The translations under genes were made by a program, and so were the position numbers. The notes beneath the pieces are model-generated. The model did not search any database. It saw only the letters and a list, made by a program, of their open reading frames with translations, and had not been told where the DNA came from. From assembly GCA_020205615.1 (NCBI GenBank), contig CM035166.1:88775043-88839042 (forward strand): a stretch of 64,000 nucleotides of DNA, written 5' to 3'. Positions 35,455 through 45,196 of the stretch are shown piece after piece. How positions within the stretch are numbered: position 1 is the first letter of the stretch; each line of letters begins with the position of its first letter. The DNA comes from Panax quinquefolius (Eukaryota; Streptophyta; Magnoliopsida; Apiales; Araliaceae).

Positions 35455-36011
35455 TGTTGAGATGTAATTATTTGGGTCTAGCCAAGGTGTAACCCAACTT
35501 TTTTAATGGACCAAATTTAGTGTTGACTCAGATATGTTTATTTAGATAGTTTGCTCAAATAGTAGGAGAGTTCTTATTAAAGTAAGATTGTGTTTCCTTA
35601 TTTGGTGGGATAAGGAGATCTAACTTGGGAAGGAAGCGATCAATCATTAATTGGAGTTATAAGGTGATTCTGAAAAGAATTTATACTCCTAATTGGATTC
35701 AGCTGGACATAAATTTTATAAATACAGCAACAAGCAAGGTTTAGAGAACATAATGACACATGACACGAATAAACAATTTGTACTGTCCATACTATTTTAG
35801 TGGATTTCTCATCTCTCTTCGTGGTTTTTTCCCAATTAGGTTTCCACGTAAATTCTTGTGTCCATATTTTATATCTCTTATAATGATGTGTGTATGTTTA
35901 TTTGTGTGTATTTCGTGACTTTGATTTCATAACAATACAATCAACTTGTTAGCGCAATTTTGGCCTGTTGTTTTGGTGATTTCATCAGGCATACAAAATT
36001 TGGCGTTAACA
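35455..36011 (+). repeat. Element X 3' LTR
   Basis: 557 bp from TGTTGAGATG to GTTAACA, paired with the truncated copy at 16188-16512. A TATA-like TTTATAAATACAGC lies near 35714-35727. The flank after it is TCAAT. The matching left flank is lost. Confidence 0.8.
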
Positions 36012-37261
36012 TCAATAAATTAAATAACTTGAAAATATAAGCTTTAGTTTGAGTACTTGTCTTCCGCGTTGTTTAAACTCTTAACGATACTATCTTGTCA
36101 CTGAATAGCATACATGTATATAATGTTGGCCTTCTTAGTTACATTATAGCATATCACCTATATTCCTTTTTTATGTACTGCTATATGATAGCTCAACACC
36201 TTAACATGCTGAATAACTACTGCCACACTTCACATATACCACATAGGTTAAGCTATCACTATTAAAGACATCAATCGTATTTACCATATACATTCATGTC
36301 TAATTTCATGCAATAGACTTGATGTGTATAAACATATAATCATGTAAGATATCACATAGCATACATCACATATTTAGCCTATATTTATCGTCAAGCATAC
36401 CCATTTTGGTCTAGATATAACATGATATAGTTTATTGATCATTATACACTTCAAATATCATCTTAAGTCATGCTATGACATTTCCAATAATCAAATCTCA
36501 TTTTTCCATCATAGTTCAAAAACATAAAATATGATTTTTTAAGGTACTTTGGCATTTTTTTTATAAATTTTTGTAATGAGCTTTTGACTTCCAAGTTTAG
36601 GCCAACTTTTAGACCATACATTATAGTATTTTATTCCATATTTGGTCCATGGAAACAACTAAGGTAAGCATCTGAAAACAACAAGCCCAAAATAGGTGTT
36701 CTACATCTTTAACTCTGCTGCAACAATTACAACAGTGTTATATTTTCTTACCTAGTTTGGTGATTTTTGTAATTTTCTTTGTTAAAATTTTGGATTCCAA
36801 GTTTGTGCAAACATTTAAACCTTACATCATAGTATTTTTCCATAGGTTTGGTTTCGTTAACTCAGTCCTGCAAGTTTGTCAAAATTGGGCCCAAACTAGG
36901 GTGTTTACCCACCTTCAGTCTGCTGCAGAATTGCAGCAGAGATGAATTTCCATGTAGGTTTGAGGATTTGTTTGAATTTTTATGTTAGGCTTCTCACTCT
37001 CATGTCTGAACATGTACTTAGACCATATATCAAGGTATATTTTTTCCAAGTTTGATCTATCAATCATGACCTCCAAGCTTCCTTAAAACCAAGCTCAATT
37101 TGGGTTGTTCATCACAAACCCAGATAGGCTGGGATTTTGTTAAACTTTACAAATTCAGTTTCTATCCAATTTTTCTCATCTAGGCACATGTATTATGACT
37201 AACTAAGGCTCTTTTTAACATCACCTTGACTTTACTATTGGTACTAATGGTTTTAACCCTC
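36012..37261. repeat. Unrecognised sequence with ~205-bp imperfect repeats
   Basis: 36012-36480 is AT-rich and shows nothing recognisable. 36480-37250 holds about three diverged tandem copies. Landmarks CATTATAGTATTTTATTCC (about 36620), CATCATAGTATTTTTCC (about 36829) and CAAGGTATATTTTTTCC (about 37030) are some 200 bp apart, each with a CTGCTGCA-type phrase and GATTTTTGTAATTTTC in between. A related segment reappears after element C at 43950-44040. No coding frame is seen. It may be a retrotransposon LTR or UTR. Confidence 0.5.
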
Positions 37262-37266
37262 TAAAC
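37262..37266. repeat. Target-site duplication TAAAC (left copy)
   Basis: TAAAC immediately precedes the LTR start. The exact copy TAAAC follows the other LTR at 43797-43801. Confidence 0.9.
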
Positions 37267-38045
37267 TGTAAGACCCCAACTTTTATGAATCTGAATTTTT
37301 CTATAAATATTATTTTTGAATATTAAGGTTTGAATTTGTTATAATGTTATAGTTTTGGGTAAAATTTATGAATTTTACAAAGTAAGAAAGTTGTTATATA
37401 ATATTCGATTGGTCGGGGAATATTCGTACGATGACACAATCATTGGTGGCCCCACAATGTAATTATTGTCGGAATGAGAAAACGACATAAATATCTTTTT
37501 ATGAAAATAACGGTGGAAGATTTACCGTTAACTATTGAAATAACCGGTGTTAAAAGTACAATAATACGTGTGGTTGCATAGTAGCACACGTTATTGATTA
37601 TTGATGCTTACATGAGAAGTCACTTAGTTATACTCAATTATTGCTACAGTAATTGCTGCATTATATCTCTCATATTATTGATTCAATTATTGTCACAAAA
37701 GATTATCCGTGATAATATTTTATATTATTAAATCAATAATTGAGACGACAAAGTTATTAATATTATTATTTACAATATTGACGATGTCTAGAAGTTCTGT
37801 CAAGGAGAGGTTTGGTCACCTAATTGCGCGCCAATAGGGAGAAATCCTTATTGGAAAGCCCTCTATTTCCTGGGAACGACCTGGTTGTTAAATATTGTGA
37901 ATTATAATAATGATGATAAATGTTGTTAAAAATATTGAGGTAATTTTTATGAAGTATTTGTTGTAAATATTGGCATATTATTTGGACCCCCATTTACCCA
38001 TTTTTAAAACTGTCGATAGAAGTTATCTCAATTTTGTTTTATATA
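37267..38045 (+). repeat. Element C 5' LTR, truncated
   Basis: It starts TGTAAGACCCCAAC and follows the 3' LTR (41173 on) closely up to the point where the latter enters a TA microsatellite (41961). Here it continues with TTTTATATATTTATAAAAATACTT and enters the protease. The promoter part of the LTR is lost. Confidence 0.9.
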
Positions 38046-38506
38046 TTTATAAAAATACTTGCATTTGACGTAATTCTAGAGATTGATTGGTTAACTATTC
38101 ATCATGCAAAAAATGATTATTTTCGTAAGGTTGTTAGCTTTCATATTTCTAACTAACTTATTATGTGAATTCAAGCAACCAAACCATTAAAATCAATCAC
38201 TGTTATCTCAAGCCATAAAGTTATTCGTTTATTGAAAAACGGATGTCAAACTTTCTTAGCTCATGTCACAGATTTAAACAAAAATACGTCAGTTTTGAAT
38301 TTTGTATTGACCTTGAACCCGGTACAAAACCCATTTCCAAAGCCCTATATTGAATGGCTCCTTCTGAACTTCAGGAGTTAAAGACCCAACTACAGGAATT
38401 ATTAGACATCGGTTTCATTCGTCCTAGTACGACTCCTTAGGGTGCTCATGTTCTATTCGTGAAAAAGAAAGATGGGAGTATGTAACTTTGTATTGATTAT
38501 CAGGAG
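38046..38506 (+). pseudogene. Element C protease end and RT lead-in, broken
   Basis: A protease C-terminal piece similar to ILGIDWL (here with EIDWLTIHH), then the spacer and the RT lead-in with [14 protein letters not shown] and [15 protein letters not shown] replaces the tryptophan of STSPWG. A TAA follows KDGSM. A frameshift lies near 38350. Confidence 0.8.
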
Positions 38507-39682
38507 TTGAACCATGTCACTATCAAAAATAGATACCCGTTGCCTCGCATTGATGACCTAATTGACCAGTTGCAAGGCGCCAAATTCTTTTCAAAGATTA
38601 ATCTTCGTTCTGGATATCATCAATTAAAGATTAAAACTGATGACATTCCAAAGACTGCTTTTAGAACTCGGTACGGGCATTACGAATTCCTAGTCATGTC
38701 CTTTGGATTGACTAATGCTACTGATGCCTTCATGGATATGATGAACCGAGTATTCATGGAATATTTGGATCATTTTGTGGTTGTCTTTATTGATGACATT
38801 CTCATATATTCCAAAAGCCGTGAAGATCATGAGCAACACTTGAGGCTGATACTCAAAAAGCTTCGTGAGAACAAGTTGTATGCCAAGTTGAAGAAATACG
38901 AGTTATGGCTTGAGGAAGTTGCATTCCTTGGGCACGTGATATCAAATCACGGAATATCTGTTGACCCAGCAATGATTGAAGCAATACAAAGCTGGGAGCA
39001 ACCTAAATCAGTGACCGAAGTACATAGCTTTCTCGGCTTAGCTGGTTACTATCGGAGATTCGTAGAAGGGTTTTCTCGAATCGCTAATCCATTAACTCAG
39101 CTAACTCGGAAAGATACAAAATTCTGTTGGAGCGAAGAATGTGAGAAAAGTTTTCAAGAACTCAAGAGAAGACTCATTTCAGCACCTGTTCTGAAAATAC
39201 CATCTGGCTCGGAGGAATTTACCATCTACAGTGATGCTTTGGGCAAAGGGTTAGGACGTGTTCTCATACAACATGGGAAAGTCATAGCCTATGCCTCTAC
39301 ACAACTCAAAGAATATGAGAGGAATTATCCTACTCATGATCTAGAGTTGGCAACTGTTGTCTTCGCACTTAAAATTTGGAGGCATTACCTGTATGAGGAG
39401 AAAATGGAGATATATACGGATCATAAAAGCCTCAAATATTTCTTCACTCAAAAGGAAATCAACATGCGGCAACGACGTTGGCTCAAACTGTTGAAAGATT
39501 ATGATCATACTATTCAATACCATCTTGGAAAAGCGAACGTGGTAGCTGACGCATTGAGTAGAAGATCATATGCGGGTACGAGTGCAATATTGTCAATGCA
39601 AAGGCCCATTTTATATGACTTGCAAAGGATGGAGATAGAGTTAAAGACTCCAGGGACCCACATGATGATGGCAAATATATGA
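38507..39682 (+). pseudogene. Element C reverse transcriptase and RNase H
   Basis: A 391-codon open frame, the longest in the window. RT residues 1-180 include [16 protein letters not shown], the motif A region [24 protein letters not shown] and the catalytic FIDDIL at 94-99. The connection carries [15 protein letters not shown]. RNase H (about 235-360) has [36 protein letters not shown] and [10 protein letters not shown]. The motif A aspartate (KIDLRSGY in active gypsy RTs) is asparagine at residue 32. A single G-to-A change accounts for it and should abolish polymerisation. The first codon is only the first internal Met after the upstream stop. In the intact element this would be part of Gag-Pol. 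Confidence 0.9.
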
Positions 39683-40690
39683 GTTGAACTGACTTTAATC
39701 GATAAAGTTAAAGTTGCTCAAGCTATAGACCTGGAGCTGATGCGTATGAATAAGAAAGTGCAAGAAGGTGTTATCCCAGAAGCAAGAATCGATGAAGAAG
39801 GAATACTTAGAGTCAACTCCAGACTTTGTGTTCCTAACGACCCTGATTTAATGTATAAAATTATGATGGAGGCGCACAACACACCGTTTTCAATCCATCA
39901 TGGGAGTACTAAAATGTATCGTGATCTTCGACATACATTTTGGTGGAGCAATATGAAGAGAGAGATAACGGAGTTTATCTCAAGGTGTTTAACTTGTCAA
40001 CGAGTCAAGGCAGAGCATCAAGTGCCAAAAGGTCCATTACAACCACTTGAAATTCCAGAATGGAATGGGAGCACATTACCATGGATTTCATTACTAGTCT
40101 TCCCAAGGTTTCTCAAGCCATAGATGTAATTTGGGTCATTGTTGATAGATTGACCAAGTCTGCTCATTTCTTACCTATACGAGAAACTTTTTCACTTAAA
40201 CGTCTTGCTCGTATGTACATAAATGAGATTGTAAGACTGCATGGTATGCCAATATCCATAGTTTCAGATCGAGACCCAAGATTCACTTCACGGTTTTGGG
40301 TTAGTTTGCAATAATTTATAGGTACGAATTTACGATTTAGTTAAGCATATCATCCTCAAACGGATGGGCAGTCGGAGAGGACTATTCAAACTCTTGAAGA
40401 TCTATTAAGACTCTGTGTCCTTGACTTTAAAGGAAGTTGGGACAAGTTCTTGCCATTGGTAAAATTTTCCTACAACAACAGTTATCAAGCAAGTATTGGC
40501 ATGGCTCCATTTGAGGCGTTGTATGGAAGAAAGTGTCGTTCTCCAGTATGCTGGGATGAGGTGGGTGAAGCAATGTTGTTGGGATCAGAATTGGTACGTA
40601 TGACTATGGAGAAGATTCAAATGATCAGGTAACGTATAAAAACCTCACAAGATCGACAAAAAGAGTTATGCTGATCTTCATCGAAAGGAC
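39683..40690 (+). pseudogene. Element C integrase, broken
   Basis: 39740-40123 holds the zinc-binding domain (HNTPFSIHHGSTKMY, CLTCQRVK). A one-base loss near 40058 shifts to 40060-40314, which holds the catalytic core ([11 protein letters not shown], then [13 protein letters not shown]). TAA at 40312 ends it. The third acidic residue is in [13 protein letters not shown] further on. 40450-40632 holds [15 protein letters not shown] and is ended by a TAA after MIR. Integrase joins cDNA ends to chromosomal DNA. This copy is disabled in at least three places. Confidence 0.85.
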
Positions 40691-41161
40691 GTGGAATTCA
40701 ATGTTGGAGAGCATGTGTTGTTACGTGTTGCTCCATGGAAGGGAGTTACGAGATTTGGAAAGAGAGGAAAGCTCAATCCTCGATTCATTGGCCCATTTGA
40801 AATCCTTGACCGAGTAGGAATTCTGGCCTATAGACTCGCGTTACCGCCAAGTATGTCTCGTGTTCATAACATTTTTTACATATCCATGTTACGTAAATAT
40901 GTGGAAGACCCGAACCACATTATTGTGTTAGAACCATACGAAACAGCGAAAGATTTAACGTATGAAGATGTACCTGTTAAAATCTTGGATAAGAAGGAAC
41001 ATATTTTACGCTCCAAGGTTATACCTCAAGTCAAAGTTTTGTGGAGAAACCAAAATGTTGAGGAAATAACCTCGGAGTTAGAATCTGAAATGAAATCAAG
41101 GTATCCTCACCTATTCGTCATAACAGGTATGTTCTCTAATTTCGAGGGCGAAATTTCATAA
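40691..41161 (+). pseudogene. Element C integrase C-terminus with chromodomain
   Basis: A 156-codon open frame to the natural pol stop. The GPY/F module is [12 protein letters not shown] (32-43), followed by [11 protein letters not shown]. The chromodomain lies at about 91-143 (LTYEDVPVKILDKKEH, VIPQVKVLWRNQNVEE, YPHLF). The aromatic residue usual after VEE is replaced (EITSELE). This group of chromodomains is thought to steer integration into heterochromatin. It is the only complete chromodomain copy in the window and a useful reference for the deleted ones in the array. Confidence 0.85.
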
Positions 41162-41172
41162 GAATGGGAGGT

Positions 41173-41958
41173 TGTAAGACCCCAACTTTTATGAATAAAG
41201 ATGAATTTTTCTATAAATATCATTTTTGAATATTAAGGTTTGAATTTGTTATAATGTTATAGTTGTGGTTAATATTTATGAATTTTGCAAAGTAACCAAG
41301 TTGTTATATAATATTCGATTGGTCGGGGAATATTCGTTTTAATAAGGAATATTTGTACGAGGACACAATCATTGGTGGCCGCATAACGTAATTATTGTCG
41401 GAATGAGAAAACGACAGAAATATCTTTTTATGAAAATAAGGGCGAAAGTTTTACCGTTAACTATTGAAATAACCGGTGTTAAAAATACAGTAATATGTGT
41501 GGTTGCATAGTAGCACAATATTGATTATTGATGTTTACGTGAGAAGTCACTCAGTTATACTCAATTATTGCTACAGTAATTGCTGCATCATATATCTCAT
41601 ATTATTGATTCAATTATTATCACAGTATCATCTGTATAATATTTTATATTATTAAATCAATAATTGAGACGACAAATTTATTAATAATATTATTTGCAAT
41701 ATTGACGATGTCTAGAAGTTCTGTCAAGGAGAGGATTGGTCACCTAATTGCGCGCCAATAGGGAGAAATCCTTATTGGAAAACCCCCTCTTTCCTGGGAA
41801 CGACCTTGTTGTTAAATATTGCGAATTATAATAATGATGATAAATGTTGTTAAAAATATTGAAGTAATTTTTATGAAGTATTTGTTGTAAATATTGGCGT
41901 ATTATTTGGAACCCCATTTACCCATTTTTAAAACCGTCGATAGAAGTTATCTCAGTTT

Positions 41959-42007
<49 letters not shown>

Positions 42008-43796
42008 TTATATATATATATATATATATTTAATTGTCAGAATGAATGGGTGGGTGGGTGGGTGGGTGGAGGGGTTATGAAACGTAAAAGGAAGGTAAGT
42101 AATATTATTATTATTATATTATAATAAGTTTTATTTTTTATGAAAAATAGAATATATTATATTTTATTATACATAGTGTTTGCATAGTGCCCGCATAGTA
42201 CATCATAGTAATAATCATGTGATTGTTGAAAATCAAAATCTTGCCTGTGAATTGAATTTGCCCGTGACCCACTGTGCGTCCGTGAAAATTCTTAACAGTA
42301 CCCTTTCCATTCTCTTATAAATAGGATGCTTAGTTATAATTGAAAATCACACCAAAATCAGAGAATTCTTCTTCTATAATATTGAGCGTATTTCTTTAGA
42401 GTTTTAGAAAGGTTTGAGCGTAGAAAACAGTGAAAGTTTTCTTCAAGAATATTCCCGCTATACCAGTTGGAATACTCTTCTTTTCAAGGTAAGTGATGTT
42501 ATTTTTGTTCAATAATCATATGAAATAATATCTTCTTCCATACTTTGTAGTATGTAAGTAATATTATTTCGTTTCAGATTCTGAATTTTATACTCATTTT
42601 GTTAAAGTTTTGGCTTCTATACTCCATGAAATTAGTAGAATATCCTTGATATTTGCGCTTCATCCAGCATCTTTTCATGAAAATATTATTCTGGGCATTC
42701 TTGATAAGTTTTAACTTTTTTATGCTGGTATACTATTCACGGGGTTACTATTCTCGAAGTTACTATTCACGGGGTACTATTCACTCGGTTAATATTCACC
42801 CAGGGTACTATTCATGACAAAAATTGATTTCTTTTCGGTCCAAATTATTTTTGATACAATATTATTCTTGAATTTTACTCCACAAAGCAGTATCATGTTG
42901 ACAATTTTGACATTATTAAATTATGGATAAATTAAATTATAAATCTTTAAAAATCTATCCTTTGCTTTCTTTTAATTGAATTCTTATATCATTGTCATCA
43001 TCCTCATGTTTATATTGTTATGAAAGTCATCTTTGACCCGTAGTGCATAGATGAACTTGGTATGATTATGACCAGGAATTATTCGGTATAATCATGACCG
43101 TAATGTTACAAATGATGTGGTAAAAGTCCTCATTGACCCATAGTGCATTGATAGACAGTTGTTGGCATGATCATGACCATTGATGAATACACGAATATCC
43201 TTGGCTCGTAGTGCATAAATAATTCGTGGTCGTGATACTAAAGATTATCCTTGGCCCATAATGCAGGGATGAATCGATGATGTGGATTATTTATTAAGTT
43301 GAGTCTCAGCGATAAAAGTGATAAAAAATCTTTTAAATCATAGAAGATAGTAGATTTTATACTCTACTTGACTCTTCTAATGGATTGCTTGTTCCACTGT
43401 AGTTAAACTTGATGTTTATTATATTTTATCTGTTTAACACTGTTGAAGGCTAACGATAAATTATTCTGCATTATCTTAGTCATAATATTTCTTACTGGGC
43501 TAGTTGAGCTCACCCTTTGCTTTCATTGTTTTCATCAGGAAATGAGAATATAGCTGGGACTAGTCGGGGAACGGAGTGACGGTCCAAATGTTTGCATTAG
43601 TAGTCCTCACTATTCTGTGAAATAGTGTGATAATAAATGTATTGAGGACTTATTTTGAGTTTGAATACTGTCTAGAAGACAATATTTGTATTAATACTCA
43701 CAGCTTATGTTGTATATTTAAGTTTGTATTTGTATTCTGTACCATGTATTTGGCGACTCAGAATGGGTGATGTATACCTATTTTGGAGGCGTCACA
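41173..43796 (+). repeat. Element C 3' LTR
   Basis: 2624 bp, preceded by a polypurine tract (TAAGAATGGGAGGT, 41159-41172). A TA microsatellite lies at 41961-42030, a G-rich run at 42048-42074 and TATAAATA at 42316-42323. The donor-like AAG/GTAAGTG has its first putative intron base at 42489, and the acceptor-like TTTTCATCAG ends at 43538. TACTATTCAC repeats lie at 42731-42816, hairpin repeats at 43020-43275 and the terminal hairpin cassette from 43602. It ends GTCACA. Confidence 0.95.
42048..42074 (+). repeat. G-tract microsatellite, G-quadruplex candidate
   Basis: Five GGG tracts spaced by single T, then GG, A and GGGG. It lies between the TA run and the TATA box of the C 3' LTR. It is not seen in the other LTRs here. 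Confidence 0.85.
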
Positions 43797-43801
43797 TAAA
43801 C

Positions 43802-45191
43802 CCTACATTTTAAAGCATTTGAATACTTAAATATCACTTCCTTGCATCTCCTATTCTATCTACACTTAGATATATTCATATCCCTCTAACCTAACCTTTT
43901 TAAGATGCCTAAGCTAAGCGTTAACCAAAAATTCCAACATCACAAGTCCTCTCTCCCTGTCTATTGCAGAACTGCAGACAAAGTCATTTTCTAGGCTAGT
44001 TTGCTGATTTTTTTTGAATTTCTTGGTTAAACTATTTGTCAGGAATAAGCATGTGAATGATATTCCTATTTAATATGATTTGATTATGATATATATGAAT
44101 GAATATGCAAGTATTCTTGCATTAAGAAAAGTTGTAAAGTCCTCTGATAGATAATAGAAACATATGTACAAGGACTTAGAATGAATTGATCAAATGTGTT
44201 AGGTTGATCATACATAAGCAAAACAGCTTTGTAAAGTCCTTAAAAAGAAATGATGTACAAGGACTATGAATATAGAAAGATCAAGCTTGTTAGGTTAATC
44301 TTATGATGTAATAGATAGGTTTGTCTGATCGTCGAGCACTGCCCTAGAAATCATAGTCTTCCAGGAGAGTCAAGGAAAACTCGAGAGTTGTCGAGGCAAA
44401 ATCCTAGTCTGCAAGATAGTAGTTATCGAAGTTCGTAGACTGCCAGGAGATACGAGGAAGGATCGTAGTGTGTCGAGGAGAACTTCCTCTGAGCCGTAGT
44501 CTGCTGAGGATGTCATGTTCAGAATCGTAGAGACAGCTTGCCTACGAGCCGACCGAGCATCTGCCAAAGCCAAGTCAAGAATCGTAGACTACACTCAGAG
44601 TCGTAGAGTCTACTGATCATATCAGAGGCAGAGATTGTAGTCGAGCAAGATCAGATGAAGACAACGACCACAAAGTCAGAAATCATAGAGTGTCAAGATC
44701 TGATCTCGGAGTCGTAGTGTTTGCACAGCCGAAGCTGAATCGTGGAGTGTAGAACTAAGACTTCAAAAGATGTGCTCACAACGCCAAGGAAGAATTGTAG
44801 AGCAAACATGATTCTCAACATTTGAGCACTCCCAGAATATCCAAAGGAATGAAACCTCTGGTTGACATTGTAAAGATACATCCCACCTGAAGGAAACCAG
44901 AGAGCACTCAACGAATGGGATACAAGCTAACAAAAGATCTAAGCACCAACCCAATCAACATCCAGATTGAGTTATGAAGCCATTCAAGATGAAGTCTTCC
45001 ATAAGTTGATAAGAAGAAGACTTCAGTAACTGACTAAGGAAAGTCAGCAAGTACAGTAGCTGTTAAGCAAATAGAAGACGACGATCATGGAAGCAACCAC
45101 GATCGTAGTGTTTGCCAAACAAAGAAGGAACTGATGGAGTGTACACAAAGATACTGGTCAACCTCTGAAGAACAAGGCTAGAGTGATTAAG
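43802..45191. other. Unrecognised repeat sequence between C and D
   Basis: 43802-44130 continues the sequence cut by C. 44131-44310 has two copies of an ~90-bp repeat (TTGTAAAGTCCT, GTACAAGGACT, TTAGGTTGATC/TTAGGTTAATC). 44330-45190 is GA-rich with a recurring TCGTAGWSTGTC-like phrase every 40-60 bp. No long credible ORF is seen. It continues after D at 55076. Confidence 0.5.
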
Positions 45192-45196
45192 CATTG
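45192..45196. repeat. Target-site duplication CATTG (left copy)
   Basis: CATTG before the LTR start is repeated exactly at 55071-55075 after the 3' LTR. Confidence 0.9.

Larger units (their letters stand above)
37267..43796 (+). mobile_element. Element C: chromovirus with deleted 5' half, plus strand
   Basis: A 6.5 kb insertion with perfect TSDs. It has a 5' LTR cut short at about 38045, joined directly to the middle of the protease, then RT-RNase H, integrase, chromodomain tail, polypurine tract and a full 3' LTR. The PBS, gag and half the protease are gone. This is the best-preserved pol in the window. Its perfect TSD and the high similarity of the two LTR stretches by eye suggest a younger insertion than A. 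Confidence 0.95.

Noticed and set aside
40691..41161. Independent host chromodomain gene
   Set aside because: It is in line with the integrase, follows the GPY/F module and ends at the polypurine tract, so it is the pol C-terminus of element C.
44370..44954. Short minus-strand ORFs between C and D
   Set aside because: No recognisable motif, and the frames overlap and do not extend. The region looks like a non-coding repeat.
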